A stretch of 64,000 nucleotides of DNA, taken from Cryomorphaceae bacterium. Its GTDB lineage: Bacteria; Bacteroidota; Bacteroidia; Flavobacteriales; ECT2AJA-044. Below, one piece after another: positions 9,822 through 18,800 of the stretch. The notes under the pieces are model-generated. The model was not told the origin of the DNA. It did not search any database and was given only the letters and a program-made list of their open reading frames with translations. The stretch lies in assembly GCA_017798125.1 (NCBI GenBank), contig CP059070.1:2170001-2234000 (forward strand), read 5' to 3'. Numbering within the stretch: position 1 is the first letter of the stretch; every line of letters starts with the position of its first letter. A program made the position numbers and the translations under genes.

Positions 9822-10598
9822 CTATCGAAGGTCTTTCTCCAATTGTTTTTGAAGCTCCATGGGTTCTAGGTTGACGCGGAGGTCACCTCCCACCGCGTAA
9901 CTGATCTTGCCCGTTTCTTCGGAAACGATGACGACTAAGGCATCGCTTTGTTCGCTTACCCCAAGGGCTGCGCGGTGGCGCATCCCAAAGTGGGCAGGAA
10001 CATCATTGCGTTCGGTTGTTGGCAATACAGCGCGTGCTGCAATGATCTTATCGTCACGAATGATCACGGCTCCATCATGGAGCGGACTGTTCTTGGCGAA
10101 GATGCTTTCTAAGAGTCTTTTGGAAAGCCCAGCTTCGATACGGTCACCGCTGTCCGATACTTGGTTCAATTCCGAGTTTCGAGTGATGACCATGAGGGCT
10201 CCTGTTTTTTCTGCAGCCATATCCTTGGAGGCCTCGACGATGGCGTCTACGTCTACAGTATGATCTTCCGTCTCCCGGTTGAAGTTGGCAATCTGCCGCA
10301 TGATGTTTCGCCGACTACTGAAACTGGTGGTTCCAATCATGAGCAGAAAACGTCTCAATTCTTGCTGGAAAACGATGATTAGTGCGATGACACCAACGCC
10401 GATGAACTGGCCGAGGATTTCGCTGAGGAGCTCCATTTTAAGGGCCTCTACGATCTTCCAAAGCAGGTAGATGGCGGTGACTCCAATTAAGATGTTGATG
10501 GCGACGGTTCCCTTGACCAGCTGGTAAAGCTGATACAGAAGGATGGCCACCAGAACGATGTCGATGATGTCCAGAATACCGAAGTCGATGAAACTCAC
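9822..10598 (-). CDS. cdaA: diadenylate cyclase CdaA
   Basis: 258 residues; makes cyclic di-AMP from two ATP at the inner membrane. The N-terminus has three hydrophobic segments (about residues 8-80) as in CdaA/DacA. The DAC domain follows, with the DGA motif at about 175-177 (SPLHDGAVII) and RHR at about 207-209 (GMRHRAALG). Length and order match the membrane-bound CdaA class. It lies just downstream of folP on the same strand (28-bp spacer), an arrangement common in Bacteroidota. No cdaR- or glmM-like gene is adjacent here. Confidence 0.93.
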   Translation of the reverse strand: MSFIDFGILDIIDIVLVAILLYQLYQLVKGTVAINILIGVTAIYLLWKIVEALKMELLSEILGQFIGVGVIALIIVFQQELRRFLLMIGTTSFSSRRNIMRQIANFNRETEDHTVDVDAIVEASKDMAAEKTGALMVITRNSELNQVSDSGDRIEAGLSKRLLESIFAKNSPLHDGAVIIRDDKIIAARAVLPTTERNDVPAHFGMRHRAALGVSEQSDALVVIVSEETGKISYAVGGDLRVNLEPMELQKQLEKDLR

Positions 10599-10626
10599 TG
10601 ACGCTTGGGCTTTGGCGCTAAGATAA

Positions 10627-11487
10627 TCAATCGGCCCGTAGGGCCTGAAACAGCTTTACAGCTTCGACTGCTTCACGAACATCATGCGCCCGGAGAATAG
10701 CTGCACCGCGCTCTAAGGCAAAGGCATGAAGCACCGAGGTGCCATTCAGGGCTTGGGCCGCTTTGATGTCCAGCACTTTGTTGATCATGCTTTTTCGACT
10801 CACGCCAACGAGCAAGGGAACACCCAAGGCATGGAATTGCCGTAGCTCACGAAGGAGTGCATAGTTCTGATCGACGGTTTTGCCAAAACCAAAGCCTACG
10901 TCGGCGATGATGTCGTGGACCCCAAGTTCGCGTAAGGTTCGGATTTTTTGAGCTAGGTAAAGGTTGACATCGCGCACGACGTCGCCGTAGGTGGGATTGT
11001 CTTGCATGTTTTGGGGCGTGCCTTGCATGTGCATCAAGATGTAAGGAGCACGAGACTGAGCCACAAGGGGAAACATATCCGGATCGGAGCCGCCAGAGAT
11101 GTCGTTGATGATGTCCGCTCCTTCCTCTAAAGCGCGGCGGGCTACCTCGGCCCGAAAGGTATCGATGCTGATGGGCGTGTCAATACCATCGGCTCGCAGG
11201 GCCAAAAGAATGCCTTCAATGCGACTCCACTCCTCCTCGACCGAAATGTCTTGAGCTCCCGGACGACTGGAGTAGGCACCGAAGTCCAGAATATGGGCTC
11301 CGGCGTCGAGGTGCTGGTCTACTTTACGGCGCACATCGTCCAGCTGCGTTGCGCGGCTTTCGGAGACAAAGGAATCGGGAGTGAGATTGACAATCCCCAT
11401 CACTTTGGGTGTGGAAAAATCAAGCAATTGACCTCCGATTCGGATCGAAGGCAGTTGGCCAAAAAGTGTACCTTTGGACGACGTCAT
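10627..11487 (-). CDS. folP: dihydropteroate synthase
   Basis: 286 residues. Condenses p-aminobenzoate with the pterin pyrophosphate in folate synthesis, in the cytoplasm. Motifs seen: GIVNLTPDSF near the N-terminus, DFGAYSSRPGA (pterin-site motif), SIDTFRAEVARRAL, NDISGG, and GVSRKSMI near residue 225. Length fits the family. Transcribed with cdaA. Its start is only 10 bp from the start of the divergent DUF1599 gene, whose -7 box lies within the first codons of folP. Two dispersed palindromes fall in this gene: one at its last codons, one near residue 97. Confidence 0.94.
   Translation of the reverse strand: MTSSKGTLFGQLPSIRIGGQLLDFSTPKVMGIVNLTPDSFVSESRATQLDDVRRKVDQHLDAGAHILDFGAYSSRPGAQDISVEEEWSRIEGILLALRADGIDTPISIDTFRAEVARRALEEGADIINDISGGSDPDMFPLVAQSRAPYILMHMQGTPQNMQDNPTYGDVVRDVNLYLAQKIRTLRELGVHDIIADVGFGFGKTVDQNYALLRELRQFHALGVPLLVGVSRKSMINKVLDIKAAQALNGTSVLHAFALERGAAILRAHDVREAVEAVKLFQALRAD
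10630..10645 (+). repeat. dispersed palindrome, copy 3
   Basis: ATC-GGC-CCG-T-AGG-GCC; arms pair fully. At the last codons of folP. Confidence 0.7.
11188..11203 (+). repeat. dispersed palindrome, copy 4 (one core mismatch)
   Basis: ATC-GGC-TCG-C-AGG-GCC; one core base differs and gives a G-U pair. Within folP. Confidence 0.5.
11469..11476 (+). promoter_or_regulatory. -7 promoter box for the DUF1599 gene, inside folP
   Basis: TACCTTTG matches TAnnTTTG of the Bacteroidota primary sigma factor exactly. It is 22 bases before the ATG at 11498. A convincing -33 TTTG at the usual spacing is not seen. Confidence 0.5.
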
Positions 11488-11497
11488 CAGCAGGAAT

Positions 11498-12043
11498 ATG
11501 AGTAAGACCGAAGCGCAGTACGACGCCGTGATTAGCGAGTGCCGCGACCTCTACACAAAGAAAGGGAAAGATTACGGAACCGCGTGGCGCATCCTGCGTT
11601 TGCCGTCCCTTACCGATCAGATTTTCATTAAAGCCCAGCGCATTCGCAGCATCGAAGACAAGGGTACCCAGAAGGTGGCCGATGGTATTCGGGGCGAGTT
11701 CATCGGGATTCTCAATTACAGCCTCATGGCCTTGATTCAAATGGATCTCGGTGTGGCGGAACAGCCCGATATGGACTTGGACGCGGCTACCGATGCTTTT
11801 GACGCACAAGCGCAAAAGGCCAAGGAGCTCATGATGGCCAAGAATCACGATTATGGGGAAGCATGGCGCGATATGCGGGTCAGTTCATTTACAGACCTGA
11901 TCCTCCAGAAACTCCTGCGCATCAAACAAATTGAAGATAATGCCGGTTTAACGCTGGTATCTGAAGGGATCGATGCCAATTACTTTGACATGGTCAATTA
12001 CAGCGTCTTTGCCCTGATTAAACTTAACGAAGCAGCAGCATGA
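11498..12043 (+). CDS. DUF1599 domain protein (two repeats)
   Basis: 181 residues from the ATG at 11498 (MSKTEAQYDAVISECRDLY); an in-frame TTG at 11474 is rejected because it would lie inside the predicted promoter. Two copies of the same motif are visible: KKGKDYGTAWRILRL...SLTDQI...RIRSIED, and then NHDYGEAWRDMRV...SFTDLI...RIKQIED, each followed by LNYSLMALIQ / VNYSVFALIK. This duplicated structure is the hallmark of DUF1599. The function of the family is not known to me. It overlaps the next gene by four bases, so the two are co-translated. Confidence 0.85.
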   Translation: MSKTEAQYDAVISECRDLYTKKGKDYGTAWRILRLPSLTDQIFIKAQRIRSIEDKGTQKVADGIRGEFIGILNYSLMALIQMDLGVAEQPDMDLDAATDAFDAQAQKAKELMMAKNHDYGEAWRDMRVSSFTDLILQKLLRIKQIEDNAGLTLVSEGIDANYFDMVNYSVFALIKLNEAAA

Positions 12044-13161
12044 ATTTCCTTGTTCAATTGGTCCGCGCCTTAACCGGTGCGCTGTTTATTTTCTCCGGTT
12101 TCATTAAGCTCAACGACCCTCTGGGATTCAGCTTTAAGCTCGAGGAGTACTTCACGGTATTTGGAACCGAATTCATGGTTCCCTTGGCCTTGACCTTGGC
12201 GGTGGTCATCTGCATTTTCGAAATTGTGGTGGGCCTTGCCCTTTTGATGGGAATCTACACCAAGTGGACGCTTTGGGGCCTCTTGCTCATGATGATCTTC
12301 TTCACCTTCCTCACCTTCTACTCTGCCTATTTCAACAAGGTGACGGATTGCGGTTGCTTCGGTGACGCCATTCCGCTGACGCCGTGGGAGAGTTTTACGA
12401 AGGACGTGATCTTGAGCGCCGCGGCTATATTCCTTTTTGTCCAGGCCAAACGCATTCAGCCCTTACTAGCTGTGCCTACGGCACGAATTATCTTGACCGT
12501 TTCCATTGTCCTGCAGGCCTTTATGGCGTACTACGTCCTGAATCACCTTCCACTGATTGATTTCCGCGCCTACAAGGTGGGGACCGATATTGTAGAAGAC
12601 ATGACGATTCCCGAAGGAGCACCCGTTGATGAATTCGAGATTACGTGGACCTACAAGGTTGACGGTGTGGATCAAGAGTTTTCAACAGAGGACGAGCCTT
12701 GGAACATCGAAGGAGCGGAATATGTCGCTCGCGATCAGAAACTCGTCAAGGAAGGATACCACGCTCCTATTCACGACTTCACCATGGCCATTGATGACGT
12801 GGACTACACGGAAAGCCTGATGCAGGAATCCGAGTTATTCCTCTTGGTTATGTATCGCATCAACGAGGCTCCGGTGAGTCCAAAGCTGCACAAGCGCGTG
12901 AACGACTTGGTTCGCAGCTGTGATGAGGCTGGTGTCATCTTCTTGGGCATGTCCAGTTCTGGATACGATCAAGTAGAAGAATATCGTCATCAAGTACAGG
13001 CCGCCTATCAGGTTGCTTTCTGTGATGAAACCACCTTGAAGACTATTGTGCGCAGCAACCCTGGATTGGTGTACATCAAGAATGGAGTCATTGCCGCAAA
13101 ATGGCATTACAACGACTTGCCTGCAGATCTGGAAGCTGCTCGTAAAGCTGTGGAAAACTAA
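12040..13161 (+). CDS. BT_3928-type membrane protein (DoxX-like N-terminus, thioredoxin-like C-terminus)
   Basis: 373 residues. The N-terminal half has four to five hydrophobic helices with the DoxX/MauE-like start LVRALTGALFIFSGFIKLNDPLG and a conserved-looking TDCGCFGDAIPL loop. After residue about 170 comes a soluble part with a thioredoxin-like fold pattern (FLLVMYRINEAP ... CDEAGVIFLGMSSSG ... LKTIVRSNPGLVYIKNGVIAAKWHYNDLP) but no CxxC. The family is widespread in Bacteroidota and may be involved in membrane redox chemistry, which is inference. Coupled to the DUF1599 gene. Confidence 0.78.
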   Translation: MNFLVQLVRALTGALFIFSGFIKLNDPLGFSFKLEEYFTVFGTEFMVPLALTLAVVICIFEIVVGLALLMGIYTKWTLWGLLLMMIFFTFLTFYSAYFNKVTDCGCFGDAIPLTPWESFTKDVILSAAAIFLFVQAKRIQPLLAVPTARIILTVSIVLQAFMAYYVLNHLPLIDFRAYKVGTDIVEDMTIPEGAPVDEFEITWTYKVDGVDQEFSTEDEPWNIEGAEYVARDQKLVKEGYHAPIHDFTMAIDDVDYTESLMQESELFLLVMYRINEAPVSPKLHKRVNDLVRSCDEAGVIFLGMSSSGYDQVEEYRHQVQAAYQVAFCDETTLKTIVRSNPGLVYIKNGVIAAKWHYNDLPADLEAARKAVEN

Positions 13162-13208
13162 GCTTCACCCTCATTCCATAAGACCTAGGAGCCCCGTATC
13201 TTAGCCAT

Positions 13209-14276
13209 ATGGCGAAAAGTTTGGGGTACAGTATTGCAGTGCTTTGGGGCGTGGCCACCGTCCTATTCTTGCTGTTTGCCGTTTTGCCGGGTGATCCTGC
13301 GCGCATGATGCTCGATCAACGGGAAGACGCCGAGCAATTGGCCGCTATTCGGGCCAAGTACGGCTTTGACTTGCCGCTGGGGCAACAGTACCTCTACTAT
13401 CTAAATGATCTTTCTCCAGTAAGCTGGCACCATCGTCAGAACGAGGCTGCTTTAAACTACCTGGAAAAGCCTGGCTATTCCGTGCTGGTTTCCGTACCGC
13501 TTGGTGCGCACGCGTTGGCTTTAAAAGCACCTTATCTACGTGAAAGTTTTCAACGAAACGGCACTCCGGTAAGCTCCATTATAGCGGATACTCTGCCCAA
13601 TACGGCTGTGCTGGCTGTTGCGAGCATTACTCTGGCCTTTATCCTAGGCGTATTCTTTGGTGTTCTTTCTGCCGTTTGGCCTAATGGCTGGCTGGATCGA
13701 GGACTTTCGGTCCTGAGTACTCTGGGGATGGCACTCCCCTCTTTCTTCTCGGCCATTTTAATGGCTTGGCTTTTTGGTTTTGTCTGGTCGGAGTGGACAG
13801 GACTCTCGATGACCGGAAGTCTGTATTCCGTGGATGATTTTGGTGAAGGCGTCTACATCAACTATAAGAACCTGATTCTTCCGGCACTCACTTTAGGGAT
13901 TCGGCCACTTGCGGTGATCACGCAATTGACCAGGAGTTCTATGTTGGACGTACTAAGTCAGGACTTTGTGCGCACGGCACAGTCTAAAGGCTTGAGCCGT
14001 GTTGTAGTGGTGCTTCGCCATGCGCTCCGAAACGCCTTGACACCTGTAGTGACGGCTACCAGTGGCTGGTTTGCTTCTCTTCTGGCCGGTGCGGTCTTTG
14101 TGGAATATATTTTTGGATGGAATGGACTTGGAAAAGAAATTGTAGGTGCCTTAAATCAGTTGGACCTACCCGTTGTAATGGGTGCGGTCTTGGTGGTTGG
14201 AGCCTTATTTGTATTGATTAATCTGGGAGTCGATGTCCTTTATCGATGGCTCGACCCTCGTTTGAAAACGACGTGA
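13209..14276 (+). CDS. ABC transporter permease, DppB/OppB type (orphan)
   Basis: 355 residues, inner-membrane permease of the peptide/nickel importer class. The N-terminal helix is followed by LPGDPARMMLDQ and LRAKYG-like text (IRAKYGFDLPLGQQYLYYL), typical of DppB. The binding-protein-dependent transport segment follows, with the EAA-like loop RTAQSKGLSRVVVVLRHALRNALTP near residue 255. No partner permease, ATPase or binding protein is adjacent, so the rest of the transporter must be elsewhere. It sits two bases before tpiA and is probably co-transcribed with it. Confidence 0.87.
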   Translation: MAKSLGYSIAVLWGVATVLFLLFAVLPGDPARMMLDQREDAEQLAAIRAKYGFDLPLGQQYLYYLNDLSPVSWHHRQNEAALNYLEKPGYSVLVSVPLGAHALALKAPYLRESFQRNGTPVSSIIADTLPNTAVLAVASITLAFILGVFFGVLSAVWPNGWLDRGLSVLSTLGMALPSFFSAILMAWLFGFVWSEWTGLSMTGSLYSVDDFGEGVYINYKNLILPALTLGIRPLAVITQLTRSSMLDVLSQDFVRTAQSKGLSRVVVVLRHALRNALTPVVTATSGWFASLLAGAVFVEYIFGWNGLGKEIVGALNQLDLPVVMGAVLVVGALFVLINLGVDVLYRWLDPRLKTT

Positions 14277-14277
14277 T

Positions 14278-15048
14278 ATGGGATCAAAAATGGTCGCTGG
14301 TAACTGGAAAATGAATCACGATTTCCCCACGGGAATTGATACCGTTACCGAAGTAGTAAAGCAATTGGAAGGAATGGAAACCCCTGATGTGGCAGTGGTG
14401 ATAGCACCATCGTATTTACACTTGGAAGCCATTCAACAGATGACGGAAGACTTTCCGAGCCTTCATGTATCTGCTCAGGATTGTTCTTCACATGAGTCAG
14501 GAGCGTTTACGGGCGAAGTTTCCGCAAATATGATTGCCTCTATTGGGGCGCAGTACGTCATTCTCGGACATAGTGAGCGACGAGCCTACCACGGAGAAGA
14601 CGGCGAATTGCTGCTCAAGAAACTCGAACAGGCCTTTGCTGCTGGCTTGCGCCCTATTTACTGTGTCGGGGAACAGCTTCAAGAACGGTACGATGGCAAA
14701 CAAGAAGCCGTGGTACAAAGTCAACTAGAAGAGGTTCTCGGGGATTTGACTGAGGAGCAAATGAATCGAGTGGTTATTGCCTATGAGCCTGTATGGGCCA
14801 TTGGTACAGGAGAAACAGCCACTGCAGAGCAGGCTCAAGAAATGCACGCTTTTATTCGTCAATGGCTTCGTGGTCGTTTTGGAGATGATATTGCAGAGAG
14901 CGTCTCTGTTTTATATGGCGGTAGCTGTAAGCCGAGCAATGCGGAAGAGTTATTCTCTCAGCCTGATGTTGACGGTGGGTTGATCGGAGGAGCTTCACTG
15001 AAAGCCGACGACTTTGTCAAACTCGTCGAGATCCGCGATCGAGTATGA
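14278..15048 (+). CDS. tpiA: triosephosphate isomerase
   Basis: 256 residues; interconverts dihydroxyacetone phosphate and glyceraldehyde 3-phosphate. Complete motif set: GNWKMN near the N-terminus (catalytic Lys), ILGHSERR (catalytic His), AYEPVWAIGTG (catalytic Glu and the flexible loop), and YGGSCKPSN plus GLIGGASLK (phosphate binding). Length is normal. Overlaps prmA by four bases. Confidence 0.97.
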   Translation: MGSKMVAGNWKMNHDFPTGIDTVTEVVKQLEGMETPDVAVVIAPSYLHLEAIQQMTEDFPSLHVSAQDCSSHESGAFTGEVSANMIASIGAQYVILGHSERRAYHGEDGELLLKKLEQAFAAGLRPIYCVGEQLQERYDGKQEAVVQSQLEEVLGDLTEEQMNRVVIAYEPVWAIGTGETATAEQAQEMHAFIRQWLRGRFGDDIAESVSVLYGGSCKPSNAEELFSQPDVDGGLIGGASLKADDFVKLVEIRDRV

Positions 15049-15875
15049 ATTACATCGAGGTACACTGGTCTTTAGCGGAAGATGCCGTAGAACGGCAGCT
15101 CCTTTTGGTTCTTCTTGAAGAAACTCAGGCGGAGAGCGTTGTGGAGGAAGCGGATGGCTTAAAGGCCTATTTCCCTGTGGACGCCTTCTCCGATGATGAT
15201 TGGAAGTCCATGTACCTCGGGACGTCGCTTCCTTCCTATTCTGTGCGTGAAGTAGAACAACAGAATTGGAATGAAGAGTGGGAGAAGAATTTTGAGCCCA
15301 TTGAGGTGGAAAATCGTCTTTATTTGCGCGCTTCTTTCCATCCTTCTCGACCCGATGACTTTGACCGCGAGATCATCATCACTCCAAAGATGAGTTTTGG
15401 TACAGGACATCACAGCACCACGTATTTAATGTTGACTTGGATGTTGGACGAGCCGGTTCCTCATGCTCCCATGTTGGATATGGGTGCCGGAACGGCTGTC
15501 TTGGCGATTTTGGCTGCTCAACAAGGCGCACCCAAAGTCTGGGCGGTAGATTACGATGAATGGGCCTATGAGAATGCGGTTGAAAATTGTACTCTGAATG
15601 GAGTATCCGAACAGGTTGAAGTTCGCCATGGAGGTGTCGAAGCCATTCAAGACATTCAGTGTCAAACCCTGTACGCGAATATTAATCGAAACATTCTATT
15701 GGACCAGCTGCCCACCTATGCCCGCATATTGAACGATGGCGGAGCGTTATACATGAGTGGCTTCTATACCGAGGACCTTGAAGTACTTAAGAGTGCAGCG
15801 GCTGCTTTAGGGCTTCACTTTGAAGGATGGCGCGAGCGTCAAAATTGGGTAGCCGCCAAATGGATTAAAAAATGA
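15045..15875 (+). CDS. prmA: ribosomal protein L11 methyltransferase
   Basis: 276 residues, SAM-dependent methyltransferase. The PrmA pattern is seen: an acidic N-terminal substrate-recognition domain, then ITPKMSFGTGHHSTTYLML, the SAM motif LDMGAGTAVLAILAAQ, and ANINRNILLDQLP where PrmA has its NxxxN motif. The product should methylate ribosomal protein L11. It is coupled on both sides by four-base overlaps, to tpiA and to a 1469-residue exported protein. Confidence 0.93.
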   Translation: MNYIEVHWSLAEDAVERQLLLVLLEETQAESVVEEADGLKAYFPVDAFSDDDWKSMYLGTSLPSYSVREVEQQNWNEEWEKNFEPIEVENRLYLRASFHPSRPDDFDREIIITPKMSFGTGHHSTTYLMLTWMLDEPVPHAPMLDMGAGTAVLAILAAQQGAPKVWAVDYDEWAYENAVENCTLNGVSEQVEVRHGGVEAIQDIQCQTLYANINRNILLDQLPTYARILNDGGALYMSGFYTEDLEVLKSAAAALGLHFEGWRERQNWVAAKWIKK

Positions 15876-18800
15876 AGAAGAGCTTAATTCTGTTGCTGAT
15901 TCTTTGGGCCAGTTCTGCTTGGGCGCAGCGCCTACGTGAATTCAGTGAGGATGGCCCTCAGTTCTTAGAGCAGTTGGGCACCTATATGCTGGAAGGGCAA
16001 AATGGGGAAACAACTGTAGCCACGATGGAGCTCTTCGCGGCTTATTGGAATTCGGGTGTTTATACCCCAGAAGAAGAGACGGCCATTATTGAGACCGCCA
16101 ATCGGATGCTCAAGAAGCGGGTACGCTCCTATCCTGGCTTCATTGATTATGTGGAGTCTTTGATCGCCGTTGTTGATCTTGGCAATGACCCCGTGACGAC
16201 GACCTGGTTTCAAGCGACCTCGGATATCGTTTCCGCGCAGAGTGGACGCCGTATTGATCAGTTCATGCTTCGATCGAAGGAATTGCTCCGAGATAGTGTG
16301 CTTTTTCGCTCTCAAGCCTTGGAATGGAAGTTTTTGGGCGACTTGCGGGCCTTTGTTCAAAGCGAGCCCGGTGTCATCGAAACAGAGGAAGGCGCCTTGG
16401 TTTGCTATGCCAAGGGAGACTCAAGTGTTGTCTTCAACACGGTCATTCGCTTTGACCTTATGGAAGACCGACTCACGGGAGTTGGCGGTGAAGTGTTTTG
16501 GACCCGTGCAGGAATCAGCGCGGACAGCCTACTGGCTCAGCTCGACGAATACGAGATACAAACGACCAAAACGAAGTGGTCCGCTGATTCGGTAACCCTG
16601 TACAGTCAATTCTATATTGCCGAACCAATGCTGGGCTCCTTTGAGGAGAATATTCTTGCATCGGCCCGTGAGGGCAATTACCGCTTCCCCATCTTCAATA
16701 GCTACAATAAGGAGTTTCAGATCCCAGACATTGTGGAAGGCGTATACTACGAAGGTGGATTTAGCGTGGAAGGCGATCGATTCATCGGATATGGAACTGA
16801 TGACCGAAAAGCGCTCATGCTTTTTGACTTTGAGGATGAAGCTCGGGTGAAGGCTTTGAGCAATCGATTTGTCCTACGGGACGATGAGATTCTAGGAGGG
16901 GACTGTCGTCTTACCATTCTGATTGAAGAGGATTCGATGTTTCACCCGAAGATTCAACTCCGATTCTTCAAAGAGGACCGTGTGCTTTCCCTTTTCCGGG
17001 AAGATGAGGGGCTAGCGCAACGCCCCTACTCCAACTCCTACCACAAAGTAGAGATGTACTTTGATCGTTTGGAATGGGACATGGACGAGCCCGTGATGAA
17101 GCTCTCCAACCTCCAGGCGGGTGAAGTAAATCCCGTGGTATTGGAGTCCGTTAACTTTTATCGAGACGAACGCTTTGATCAGCTCCAGGGAATGGATGAT
17201 TCCAATGTTCTGTACGTGTTAAAACGCATGTGGGAACGGGCGGATCATCAAGATGAGTTCTGGATTGAGGAAATTGCACAGTACCTTCAAATGGAGGAGT
17301 ATCAGTGTAAGCTCCTGATGATGGACATGACCATTATGGGTTTTGTCAACTACGATCTAGAGAAAGGTCGTGTGAAGTTTGAGCAGAAGATGTTTGACTA
17401 CATCAACGCTCGAGGAGGATTTATCGACTACGACATCATTCGCTTTATCTCCATGGCCGAGCAGCAAAATGGGCGTCTCAATCTTTTGAATCAAGATTTG
17501 GAATTGTACGGTGTGCGCCCCATTCTATTGAGTGATTCTCAGAAAGTAGTCCTCTTCCCTGCCGGCGGTCAAGTGGTGCTGAAAGAGAATCGCGATTTCA
17601 ATTTTGCGGGGGTCATTCAAGCGGGAAGATTCGATTTCATGGGGCGAGACTTCTTTTTTGAGTATCAGAATTTCCGGGTCAACATGAATGTGATTGACTC
17701 CATGAAGTTCTTGGTTCCCTCTTTTGATGCGGATGAATACGGTCGTCGTGAGCTGGTACCTATTCGGAATAAGCTGCAAAACATGACGGGCGAGCTCTTT
17801 ATTGACCGACCGAACAACAAGTCGAGCAGAGAGCGCTACCCGGAGTATCCGATCTTCAGATCTGGGAACGATAGCTATGTGTACTGGGATGATCGACGGA
17901 TCTACAATGGTGTATATGATCGATCAAAAGTCTATTTCCATGTAGAACCCTTTGAAATTGACAGTCTGGATACGTTCGAGACCGAAGGCTTGGCCTTTAA
18001 CGGGCAGTTCTATTCCGGTGATATCTTCCCGATGTTTGAGGAAGATCTCAAGGTTATGCGGGATTATTCGCTAGGATTCGTCACCACAACACCTGGAGGA
18101 GGATATCCGGCTTATGGAGGAAAAGGACGCTATCGGGATACCATCAAGGTGAGCAATGCTGGAATTGAAGGTAAAGGTGAACTGGATTACATCACCAGCA
18201 CGACCTATACTCGGAATTCTCTATTCTTCTTGGATTCGATGAACGCCGTCGCGGATACCTTCTTGTTGCGTCCTCAATTGTCGGGAACGGAATACCCTCC
18301 TGCTCGAGCGCTCGTGGCCTCTGTTCACTGGGAGCCGTATAACGATGTGATGTTCATCAACAATACCAAGGAAAATCCCTTTGATATCTTTGATGTGCAC
18401 GCGAGCCATCGTGGTTTCTTGGCTTTGCGCCCTAGTGGTCTTGAAGGGGGCGGCCGAACGGACTTTGAGAATGCCCAAACCAACGCTTCACTTTATCGCT
18501 TTGATCATCACCGCATTTACAGTGACCGCCTGAATTTCAAAGTGCGTTTGACGGCTGAGAGCCCCTGGGCCTTTGGCCTGGACAACGCACGCGGTGACAT
18601 TGATTTTGCCCAACGCCGAGGTGAATTCACTCTTCGTGATCCTGCCTTTGCCCTGCACGTGATTGAAAATCAGTATGATGTGTATATGGACCACGCCGTG
18701 TGGGATATGGATGCTAAGACTTTTGATTTGAACCAAATGACATCAGGCCGTCCCGCGTATATGGTTTCGACTCGTGAGGCTCAGGACAGCTTGAACTATA

